Shown here piece by piece: positions 1 through 6,382 of a DNA stretch of 13,086 nt. The number at the start of each line of letters is the position of its first letter. Position 1 is the stretch's first letter. Made by a program: the position numbers and the translations under genes. Origin of the DNA: Planctomycetota bacterium (lineage in GTDB: Bacteria > Planctomycetota > Planctomycetia > Pirellulales > Lacipirellulaceae); assembly GCA_022615465.1 (NCBI GenBank), contig JAKEGR010000395.1, forward strand, positions 1-13,086. The letters run 5' to 3'. The notes beneath the pieces are model-generated. The model was given only the letters and a program-made list of their open reading frames with translations, did not search any database and was not told where the DNA came from.

Positions 1-966
1 AGAGTCTCGATAATCGGCAGCGAGGTAAGCGATCCCCCGCCGAGTTCGTTCGAAAGCTTCGCGGATCGCTCGAGCAAGCGGCTGTGGCAGTAGAACACGT
101 CACCGGGGTACGCCTCACGCCCCGGCGGCCGCCGCAACAGCAGTGACAACTGCCGATAGGCGACTGCCTGTTTGCTGAGGTCGTCGTAAACGATCAGGGC
201 GTGGCCACCGCCAAACATGTAGTACTCGGCCATCGCGGTGCCGGAATAAGGCGCCACGTATTGCAGTGGCGCCGGAGCGCTCGCGCCGGCAACGATCACC
301 GTGGTGTAGTCCATCGCTCCGGCTTCACGGAGCTTCTCGATCACGCCCGCGATGGTCGATTCCTTCTGCCCGATGGCCACGTAAAAGCACTTCACGCCGG
401 ATTCGCGCTGGTTGATGATCGTATCGAGACCAATGGCTGTCTTGCCTGTTTTGCGATCACCGATGATCAACTCACGCTGGCCGCGACCGATCGGGGTCAT
501 GGCGTCGATCGCTTTGATGCCGGTCTGCAACGGCTCCCTCACGGGCTGACGCTCTGCCACGCCGGTGGCGATGATTTCCAGGGGGCGACGCTGCTTCGTG
601 ACGATGGGGCCTTTGCCATCGAGCGGATTGCCAAGTGGATCGACCACGCGGCCCAGCAGTTCGTCGCCCACCGGTACACTCAGCAATCGGCCCGTGCTGC
701 GGACTTCGTCTCCCTCGGCAATGTCGAGGTAATCGCCGAGAATGATGATGCCGACCGAATTCTCTTCCAGATTAAACGCCAGGCCAATGGTCCCGTTGGC
801 GAATTCGACCATCTCGCCCGACATGACCCCGGAGAGGCCATACACGCGGGCGATGCCGTCGCCCACTTCCAGCACGCGGCCCACCTCGCGGACATCGATC
901 TGCGCCGCAAACTGTTCGATTTCCTGCTGAATGACTGCCGCGATTTCGTCGCTATTAAACTTCATC
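1..966 (-). CDS. atpA: F1F0 ATP synthase subunit alpha (N-terminal 322 residues; truncated by window edge)
   Basis: Alpha subunit of the F1 head, which forms the alpha3beta3 hexamer with AtpD on the cytoplasmic side. The visible part is the N-terminal beta-barrel (about residues 25-95) and most of the nucleotide-binding domain. The Walker A motif GDRKTGKT is at residues 169-176, exactly the E. coli position. Gln200 in AIGQK is the alpha-type residue found where the catalytic beta subunit has Glu, so this is alpha and not beta. The Walker B-like ALIVYDD is at about 256-262 and the [10 protein letters not shown] signature at about 295-304. Roughly 180-190 C-terminal residues lie beyond the left edge. 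The start [16 protein letters not shown] is the family start and is preceded by GGAG (974-977) 7 nt upstream. The 114-nt gap to atpH is the longest inside this operon and has an A+T-rich patch, so an internal promoter or processing site is possible but not shown. Confidence 0.97.
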
Positions 967-1080
967 GCTTTGCTCCGCGAATGCGAACCTCTGATGCGTT
1001 CTATGATTTGTTACAGTTGATGGGAATGGGGGGCCTTGCAAAGCCGAGCCGTTGGCGGCGGCGCTTGCTGCCCCAAGCAC

Positions 1081-1722
1081 TCACTCCGAAACGAGCATAA
1101 ATCGCTCCGGTTGCGTCTCAATGATTTCCGTGGCACGGTCGACGATGTTCCGCCGGGCGTGCTCCAAACGTGTGTGGACCGAGGCGTCGAACACCCGATC
1201 ACCAACTTGCACGATAATGCCGCCGATCAAGGCGGGATCGACCGTAATGTGCAGCACCGGTTCCCTTCCGAGCGTCTTGCGCAAGTGCTCCTGAAGATCG
1301 CTCTGCAAGGCAGATCCCAACTCCTTCGCTACACGGACATGCACATCGGTCAGCCCCCTCTGCTGGGCGTAAAGTTGTTTCGCGAGTTTCAAAATCGGTC
1401 GCAGCAATCCCAGCCGCCCATGTTTCGACACCACCTTGAGAAAATTGAGCATCTCTTTGGATGCCTGCCTGCCCAATACGCGGTCAATCACGCCTTCCTT
1501 GTGCTCGTGTGAGACAAGCCCCGAGCGAAATACCTGTTCGAATCGCGGAAACCTTGTCAGTACGTCGGTTACGAACGACTCCAGCTCGTCGACCAGGCTG
1601 CCCGTATCAGCCGCCTTGTTGGCGACGCCCATAAACGCCTGGGCGTACACGCGCGCGATCTGCTCCTCCGTGACATCCATCACGGTCTCGTGTCGCGGCT
1701 GCACTTGTTCCGGCTTGGGCAT
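1081..1722 (-). CDS. atpH: F1F0 ATP synthase subunit delta (OSCP)
   Basis: Delta/OSCP subunit, which ties the top of the F1 alpha3beta3 head to the peripheral stalk made by subunit b. The 213-residue protein has the all-helical N-terminal domain (about 20-125) and the C-terminal OSCP signature: DPALIGGIIVQVGDRVFD followed by AS (about 162-181), with the diagnostic GG, G174, D176, D179 and S181. It is longer than the usual ~175-185 residues because of about 15 extra N-terminal residues, so ATG at 1680 (MDVTEEQ) is a credible alternative start. Neither start has a clear Shine-Dalgarno sequence. It lies 14 nt after atpF, consistent with co-transcription and translational coupling. The neighbours fit the standard order b-delta-alpha. 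Confidence 0.95.
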   Translation of the reverse strand: MPKPEQVQPRHETVMDVTEEQIARVYAQAFMGVANKAADTGSLVDELESFVTDVLTRFPRFEQVFRSGLVSHEHKEGVIDRVLGRQASKEMLNFLKVVSKHGRLGLLRPILKLAKQLYAQQRGLTDVHVRVAKELGSALQSDLQEHLRKTLGREPVLHITVDPALIGGIIVQVGDRVFDASVHTRLEHARRNIVDRATEIIETQPERFMLVSE

Positions 1723-1736
1723 CTCGATCGTTCGGC

Positions 1737-2387
1737 CTAATTCTTGCTGGGAACGGCTACCGCCAGCCTATCCATCGCGTTCCGCACGAGTGTCGCTTGT
1801 TCGTCGGCCGTAAGCTTTTCGCGGACCACCTTTTTTGCCAAATCAATTGCCACGTTGGCGCTTGCCACGGCAAGCTGCTGGATCGCGCCGTCTTTGGCTT
1901 TGTCAATCTCGCGAAGCGCCCGGTTGCGTTCGTCGTCGGCCGCCTTGCGCGCCTCGGCCACGATGCGATTTTTTGTTGTCTCCGCATCGCGGCGTGCTTC
2001 CTCCAACAGCCCGCGAACTTCACCGGCTACGGCCGCCAGCTTCGTTTCATGTTCTGCCAGCAACTGCCTCGCTTCCTCGTTTTTCGCCGCCGCCGCCGAG
2101 ATGTTGTCGGTAATGCTCCGCTCGCGGGCATCCAGGGCCGCGGCAATCTGAGGCCAGGCGAATATGTGCAGAATGAAGAACAGCAGCAGGAAAATGACTG
2201 CTGTCCACACGGCCAGGTCAGGATCGAATGCCAACGGATTTGGCTTGCCGTCGGCTTCCGCATGCTGGGTGGTCTTGGGTGCCGCCGCGCCATGCTCCTG
2301 AGCAAGTGAGCACGGCGCCAACAACAGCGCAAGACAAACCAGCGCGGTAAGAAACACACCCACCAATCGGATAGAACTACTCATCAT
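1737..2387 (-). CDS. atpF: F1F0 ATP synthase subunit b with signal-peptide-like N-terminal extension
   Basis: Subunit b forms the peripheral stalk. It is anchored in the membrane by one helix and projects as a long charged helix that meets delta. In 216 residues there is first a hydrophobic N-terminal stretch (about 7-27) ending at LAPCSLAQ, which looks like a signal peptide with a possible cleavage site near residue 29. A polar spacer (30-55) follows, then the canonical membrane helix (about 58-78, WTAVIFLLLFFILHIFAWP). The rest is a heptad-like coiled coil rich in Ala, Glu, Arg and Lys (80-195), ending near VREKLTADEQ, a conserved patch of the family. E. coli b is 156 residues, so the N-terminal extension is extra. 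Cys26 sits in LAPC, but Pro at -1 makes a lipobox poor. Two adjacent ATG codons could start it; only a weak GAAG lies upstream. It begins 40 nt after the atpE stop. Confidence 0.95.
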   Translation of the reverse strand: MMSSSIRLVGVFLTALVCLALLLAPCSLAQEHGAAAPKTTQHAEADGKPNPLAFDPDLAVWTAVIFLLLFFILHIFAWPQIAAALDARERSITDNISAAAAKNEEARQLLAEHETKLAAVAGEVRGLLEEARRDAETTKNRIVAEARKAADDERNRALREIDKAKDGAIQQLAVASANVAIDLAKKVVREKLTADEQATLVRNAMDRLAVAVPSKN

Positions 2388-2427
2388 TCGTCTTCAATCG
2401 CGAGGGTCCGGGTTTATCTCCGGCCGA

Positions 2428-2736
2428 TCAACCTGGCCAGTTGAACAACATGCAAACAATCAGCGCGAAGAATGTAGCACCTTCGATCAGTGCCGCCGAA
2501 ATAATCATCGCCGTCTGGATATTTCCAGCCGCTTCCGGTTGGCGCGACATGCCTTCGACGGCCTGGCCGCCAATTCGGCCGATGCCGAGCGCGGCGCCGA
2601 TGATCACCAGGCCAGCGCCAAATGCCGGGCCGAAGTTCATGCCGAAGCCACCGCCAGCCTGGCCTTGGGCCATGACCGGTGAGGCCGTCACCAGGACGGC
2701 CATGCAAATCAAGCAGATGCGAACTACATTCAACAT
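2428..2736 (-). CDS. atpE: F1F0 ATP synthase subunit c with predicted signal peptide
   Basis: Subunit c is the proteolipid that forms the rotor ring and carries the translocated ion. I start it at MLNVVRICL because TAGGAGAG lies just upstream; the reading frame stays open another 26 codons but without family resemblance. Of 102 residues, 1-24 resemble a signal peptide (hydrophobic core, then ASPVMAQ). The hairpin follows: helix 1 (about 38-60), the polar loop RQPE (65-68) and helix 2 (about 75-97). The ion-binding acid is Glu85 in SAALIEGATFF. The sodium-type ligands are absent: the Gln of helix 1 aligns to Ile52, and Glu85 is followed by Gly rather than Ser/Thr, so proton coupling is inferred. 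The small-residue packing motif of helix 1 is partly degenerate (IIGAALGIGR). It lies 77 nt after atpB. Confidence 0.95.
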   Translation of the reverse strand: MLNVVRICLICMAVLVTASPVMAQGQAGGGFGMNFGPAFGAGLVIIGAALGIGRIGGQAVEGMSRQPEAAGNIQTAMIISAALIEGATFFALIVCMLFNWPG

Positions 2737-2742
2737 TGGATT

Positions 2743-2750
2743 CTCTCCTA
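2743..2750 (-). promoter_or_regulatory. Strong ribosome binding site of atpE
   Basis: On the minus strand this reads TAGGAGAG, six bases before ATG at 2736. It is the closest match to the anti-Shine-Dalgarno sequence in the visible operon. It decides the atpE start and fits the need for many c subunits per enzyme. Confidence 0.8.
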
Positions 2751-2813
2751 AAACGTTTCCCAAACAAAGGAAGTTTGAAATATGCCTTTCGTGAGCCACT
2801 TGCCCCCTTGGCA

Positions 2814-3755
2814 TCAGTGGGGATGCACGGCCATTCCAATAAACAGTGCCGACAAAAACGCGAATATGAAAGCTTGCAAGAACGCCACGAACAATTCCAA
2901 CATGCTAAGCCCCACGGCCCCCAGCACGCTCGCCGGTGCGACCGCGTACCACCACGACGACGAAGCGCTCGCGGCAATGAACGCGACGATCACCGCAAGC
3001 ACGACATGACCGGCCATCATATTGGCCAAGAGACGCACAGCCAACACGCCATGTTTGATGAGCAACCCGACGATCTCGATAAGAAAAATCATCGGCAGCA
3101 GAGTCAGCTTCAGCACCGGCTCGAAATTGACGCCGCCCAGCTTCAACGACAGGTCCATGCGTGGTACTTGGGCTTTCCAGAACCCCCAACCGCCAAGTTT
3201 CATCATGCCCGAAGCGATCACCACCAGGAAGGTGATCAAGGCCAGCGCGCCAGTCACTGCCAGCGAGCCTGTCGGCGAGCCCATCCAGGGAATCAAACCA
3301 AACAGGTTGCAGCCTAGCACGAAGAAGAAAATCGTCCAGATATACGGCACAAAGCGGTCGGCATCGTGATGGCCAATGCATGGTCGCGCGACGTTATCGC
3401 GGAAAAACACGAGCATTGCCTCGAAGAAATTCCAGAGTCGGCCGCGGGGCACCGCCCCACCGCGTATGACTCGGGCCAGGCCGACAAAAAAAACGCAGAG
3501 CAGAATCGCCGTGATCAGTTCGATCACCATAAATTTGGTGATCTTCAAATCCAAGGGCAAAATGGTGCGATCGATCAGGGCGTTGCCCGTGTTGACTATA
3601 AAAACTGGTTCATCAGGAGCCAGCGGCTGCGGAATCTCGACCAGCCCATGCGATTCCTTGCCCGTCATGAATCGCGGCAAGTGGAACTCGGTCGAGTCCT
3701 CCACATGGCGGAACAACTCGTTCGGGTCGAGCGGGTTTGCAGGATGGGACGCCAT
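2814..3755 (-). CDS. atpB: F1F0 ATP synthase subunit a
   Basis: Subunit a is the membrane stator that forms the two half-channels beside the c ring. The 313-residue protein has an N-terminal polar region (1-70), a first helix (about 76-97), the conserved PYIWTIFFFVLGCNLFGLIP segment (about 137-156), and the essential arginine Arg241 in AVRLLANMMAGH, equivalent to E. coli Arg210. C-terminal helices end near residue 309. It is longer than E. coli a (271 residues). The extra length lies in the N-terminal region and in a hydrophilic insert (about 185-215, GGWGFWKAQVPRMDLSLKLG) between helices; an insert of this kind before IEIVGLLIKHG occurs in Bacteroidetes-type and related a subunits. The start lies 9 nt after the upstream gene's stop, so translation is probably coupled; no strong Shine-Dalgarno is visible. 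Confidence 0.96.
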   Translation of the reverse strand: MASHPANPLDPNELFRHVEDSTEFHLPRFMTGKESHGLVEIPQPLAPDEPVFIVNTGNALIDRTILPLDLKITKFMVIELITAILLCVFFVGLARVIRGGAVPRGRLWNFFEAMLVFFRDNVARPCIGHHDADRFVPYIWTIFFFVLGCNLFGLIPWMGSPTGSLAVTGALALITFLVVIASGMMKLGGWGFWKAQVPRMDLSLKLGGVNFEPVLKLTLLPMIFLIEIVGLLIKHGVLAVRLLANMMAGHVVLAVIVAFIAASASSSWWYAVAPASVLGAVGLSMLELFVAFLQAFIFAFLSALFIGMAVHPH

Positions 3756-3764
3756 TCCGGTTGA

Positions 3765-4202
3765 TCAAGAAAGGGATGAATTCAATTCCGACGAATCACT
3801 TTTCAGCCGCTTGACCGCGAGCATTGTGCCGACTGTCAAAGTCACCAAGTAAAACGCGAGCAAGTAACCAACAAACGCCAGGTGTTGGCGGCCGCTCTCA
3901 CCTTCCATTGCCATCAGACAAACCAACGCGAGCGGCGGCATCATCCGAATACCCATGCCGAGAACCAATCCCGCCAAGGCAAAATTGGGAGGAAGCCTGA
4001 GATGCCCGAGCGATTCTGAAGCGAACGAGGCAACAAGACAAATCGTGGCGGCAACCAGCAATCCGGAGGTCGATCTGCTGCCTGAGCTGCCGACAGCGAC
4101 AGGCATGAGCAGCAGCGCAACCGCCCCCACACAGCCGACAAGCCAGATTGCCGAATGGAGAAAGCCAGGCTTCTTAACCAGCGTGCTTGTCGGCTCGCCC
4201 AT
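3765..4202 (-). CDS. AtpI-like four-helix membrane protein of the ATP synthase operon
   Basis: This 145-residue protein has about four membrane segments (roughly 17-37, 47-65, 74-98 and 107-130) and short polar ends. Its position directly before atpB, its size and its four helices match the ATP synthase subunit I family (AtpI/UncI), which helps c-ring assembly in some bacteria. The segment GMGIRMMPPLALVCLM (82-97) resembles the G-x-x-x-R-M-x-x-x-L pattern seen in that family, but overall similarity is too faint to be sure from reading alone. It sits 49 nt after atpZ and 9 nt before atpB, clearly within the operon. No good Shine-Dalgarno precedes ATG at 4202. Alternatively it is a lineage-specific F0 accessory protein unrelated to AtpI. 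Confidence 0.65.
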   Translation of the reverse strand: MGEPTSTLVKKPGFLHSAIWLVGCVGAVALLLMPVAVGSSGSRSTSGLLVAATICLVASFASESLGHLRLPPNFALAGLVLGMGIRMMPPLALVCLMAMEGESGRQHLAFVGYLLAFYLVTLTVGTMLAVKRLKSDSSELNSSLS

Positions 4203-4251
4203 CGTGTATCAGTCCATGAACTTCCCGCCAGCACGGCCACATACTGGCCAT

Positions 4252-4479
4252 CTAGCGACGACGATTTTCTGAGCGGAGCATGTGCAGCAAATGCATCACT
4301 CCGGCAATGCCACCGACCGCAAAACCAACTAGCATGAACAAAACAACCGTTCCCAGCCGTTCATCGAGCCAGTAGCCAACCAAGCCAGGCACGACCATCT
4401 CCAGGGACACGACCATAACGCGCGCCGCCCACTCGTACGCTTTGGCTAGTGGGGAACGGTCATCTAAAGGGAGTGTCAC
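4252..4479 (-). CDS. atpZ: AtpZ/AtpI-type small membrane protein, first gene of the ATP synthase operon
   Basis: A 75-residue protein with two membrane helices (about 24-41 and 47-67), each with the Gly-rich faces of the AtpZ/AtpI group (PF09527-like). The segment VPGLVGYWLDERLGT (30-44) is the typical link: a first helix ending in G-x-W-L-D, then a short turn, then a Gly-rich second helix (LVGFAVGGIAGVMHLL). Family members are encoded at the head of F-ATPase operons and have been linked to Mg2+/Ca2+ transport or to ATP synthase assembly and stability. The start is GTG (4477-4479); no in-frame ATG lies close upstream and there is no clear Shine-Dalgarno. It is the promoter-proximal gene, about 145 bp downstream of a good promoter candidate. 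Confidence 0.8.
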   Translation of the reverse strand: MTLPLDDRSPLAKAYEWAARVMVVSLEMVVPGLVGYWLDERLGTVVLFMLVGFAVGGIAGVMHLLHMLRSENRRR

Positions 4480-5080
4480 CTGTGCGGCACGAGGCTCACG
4501 GGTAAGGCGAGACGTCCAACGGCAAGGACGACTCGCAAGGCTTTTCCGTGAAACGACTTATGACAAGGAACTCGGGTTCTCGAACGCCCGGTAAAGCCCG
4601 CCAAGTCGTCCACGACGCGGACAATCTATCGCACTTTGGATAGCAGTGTCAACGGCTGGGCAACGTGATTTGTGCCTTTTTCGTGGTGTGTCTCCGTTGC
4701 CTCCCCACGCCACTTCTCCTCTATCAGGTAAGTCCCATCCGCGGTGACCAGGCTCTGCTCGCTGGCCTTGGTGGTTGGTCCCGACTGACCGTTGGAGTCC
4801 TCCCTGAAAACGATTCAATCTGGACCGTAAGTTCCTATGGCAGCTTGAGTTGCGTTGTTATCACGCAGCATTTTCAATCGTCGTTTCATTGCAAATTTCC
4901 AACTTTTGGATTAGCATGAGAGAGGAGGTTGAGGTGGTTCTTACCAGCCGCGATGGCTGGTCGCCACTACTCGCAGTTGCTAACGATTTAGCTCGGCGAG
5001 GGTGTATCCGTTCATGGATGAGTTTGCCCGTCCGATGGCACGATGTGCCGAGTGACTCAATCCCGCGGTGTTCAGCCCTC
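4480..5080. other. Divergent intergenic region between the atp operon and the DUF4912 gene
   Basis: About 600 bases with no convincing gene. The left part holds the minus-strand promoter of the ATP synthase operon and its leader of about 135 nt. The right part (4850-5080) is open in the frame of the downstream DUF4912 gene, but its translation matches nothing I recognise. An in-frame GTG at 4934 preceded by GAGGAGG could make that protein longer. I found no convincing plus-strand promoter, and no stem with a U-tract. Confidence 0.5.
4623..4652 (-). promoter_or_regulatory. Sigma70-like promoter for the ATP synthase operon
   Basis: On the minus strand a perfect -35 box TTGACA (4647-4652) is followed after 18 bases by TAGATT (4623-4628), which matches four of six -10 positions. 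Transcription would start near 4614-4617 and give a leader of about 135 nt before the atpZ GTG. It is the best promoter-like sequence in the gap and points the right way. Confidence 0.55.
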
Positions 5081-6157
5081 ATGACAGCCTCCTCGCTTCA
5101 AAACCATACGGCCAAAGATCTTGCACAAATCGCGAAATCGCAGGGCGTGGTCGGCTGGCACACGATGCGAAAAGACCAGTTAATTCGCGCCCTGGTGAGT
5201 CGCGCCAAACGCAAGCAACGTAAGCAGGCCGCCTCGCGGCATGGTCGCTCGCGTAAGCCAGTCGGGCTTGGCGCGAATTCGGAGGTCTTAGAGCGGCTGA
5301 GAGAGTTGCGGGCGAAACTTGAAGTTGGCAAAAACCTTAGTGCTGTCTGCGGGAATGAATCGCGTGCCATCGAAACCGACCGTTTGGTTGTCATGGTGCG
5401 CGATCCGTATTGGCTCCAAGCTTATTGGGAACTGGCTCCCCGGAATGTCGAACGCGCCCAAGCCGCCCTGGGCCAGAATTGGCACACGGCCCGTCCTGTC
5501 CTGCGGTTGTTTCGTGTGGACAGCGATGGTATGGGGCTGCCCGAACGGGATATCGCCATCCACGGTGGCGTCAGTCATTGGTATATCGACGTCACGGATC
5601 CCCCCAACGAGTTCCGGTTGGAAATCGGTTATCTAGGCGCCGCGGGGCAGTTCTATTGTCTGGCCCGGAGTAATTCGGTCACCACGCCTCCTGCCGGCAC
5701 GAGTGATTCGGTCGATGAGAACTGGGTCGATGTCGACGAGAACGCCGATCGAATCTTCGCGATGAGCGGCGGCTATAAACCGCAGGGCACCAGCCTCGAA
5801 CTCCAAGAACTGCTTGAAGAGCGGTTGAGGCGTCCGATGGGGACGCCGATGGAAACGCGGTTTGGTAGCGGGGCTGCACGCGTGTTGACCAACCTGCCCG
5901 AATTGCCCCTGGCCATCGATGCCGAACTGCTGGTGTTCGGCTTCACGCATCCCCATGCTCATCTGACGTTGCAGGGCGAGCCGCTGCCGGTTCGGCCGGA
6001 TGGGAGCTTCACGGCACGGATGAGCCTGTCCGATCGCCGGCAGGTGATCCCCGTGGTGGCAAGTTCGCCCGATGGCGTTGAGCAGCAGACGATTATTCTC
6101 GCGATCGAGCGGAATACGAAGGTGCTCGAACGCGTGGTTCGCAACCCGGGCACATGA
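5081..6157 (+). CDS. DUF4912 protein with Rho-N/SAP-like head and beta-sandwich tail
   Basis: From the chosen ATG the protein has 358 residues. Residues 5-40 (LQNHTAKDLAQIAKSQGVVG, then WHTMRKDQLIRAL) resemble the helix-extended-loop-helix of Rho N-terminal/SAP-like nucleic-acid-binding domains. A basic linker follows (41-60, rich in Arg/Lys). Residues about 98-200 are a DUF4912 domain, recognised by the LVVMVRDPYWLQAYWEL motif (102-118) and FRLEIGY (178-184). Residues about 280-345 look like a beta-sandwich: GFTHPHAHLTLQGEPL, then RPDGSFTARMSL. The molecular function of DUF4912 is unknown. I chose 5081 because homologous heads begin close to this point, although no Shine-Dalgarno precedes it. 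The frame is open back to ATG 4850, and GTG 4934 has GAGGAGG five bases upstream, so a longer protein is possible. It is divergent from the atp operon. Confidence 0.8.
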   Translation: MTASSLQNHTAKDLAQIAKSQGVVGWHTMRKDQLIRALVSRAKRKQRKQAASRHGRSRKPVGLGANSEVLERLRELRAKLEVGKNLSAVCGNESRAIETDRLVVMVRDPYWLQAYWELAPRNVERAQAALGQNWHTARPVLRLFRVDSDGMGLPERDIAIHGGVSHWYIDVTDPPNEFRLEIGYLGAAGQFYCLARSNSVTTPPAGTSDSVDENWVDVDENADRIFAMSGGYKPQGTSLELQELLEERLRRPMGTPMETRFGSGAARVLTNLPELPLAIDAELLVFGFTHPHAHLTLQGEPLPVRPDGSFTARMSLSDRRQVIPVVASSPDGVEQQTIILAIERNTKVLERVVRNPGT

Positions 6158-6234
6158 TTGCGTTGCCGGATGGCCAGCCGTTCCGCCGTTCCGAATGCGC
6201 GAGTTCCGCTGTTTTCTATTCTTTCCCGGTGCCG

Positions 6235-6240
6235 TACAAT
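6235..6240 (+). promoter_or_regulatory. Possible -10 element upstream of the UVR-motif gene
   Basis: TACAAT matches five of six -10 positions and lies in the 225-bp gap before the next plus-strand gene. No good -35 box stands 16-18 bases upstream (the best is GTTTTC at 18), so it is only a weak candidate. Confidence 0.25.
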
Positions 6241-6382
6241 TTCCTGGGTGTCGTCGGCACTGCCAGCAGGTGCCCGCGGGCGATCGCGTTTACGCCAGAG
6301 CGTTGATTACGGCAATGGGCTGTTTGTTCCGACGCCAACGCCGCTGGCATTCCTAGCCGTCGTTTTTCGGATTTCAAGTCAC

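Noticed and set aside
201..1100. 299-codon open frame on the plus strand
   Set aside because: It is the antisense shadow of atpA, whose minus-strand protein has the full alpha-subunit motifs. High G+C makes long antisense frames common.
1737..2387. AtpF as a lipoprotein because of LAPC at residues 23-26
   Set aside because: Pro directly before Cys does not fit a lipobox, and SLA/Q three residues later is a better signal-peptidase I site.
2679..3317. 212-codon plus-strand open frame
   Set aside because: Antisense to atpB and the atpE start; composition is His/Gln/Arg-rich with no family resemblance.
4665..4919. 84-codon plus-strand frame with a hydrophobic start in the atp/DUF4912 gap
   Set aside because: It overlaps the atp promoter region, has no ribosome binding site, and its translation looks random after the first residues.
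6158..6382. Upstream extension of the UVR-motif protein to ATG 6158
   Set aside because: The 75 extra codons are Arg/Ser-rich with no domain, and the recognised family start follows directly at GTG 6383. The stretch is better read as intergenic.
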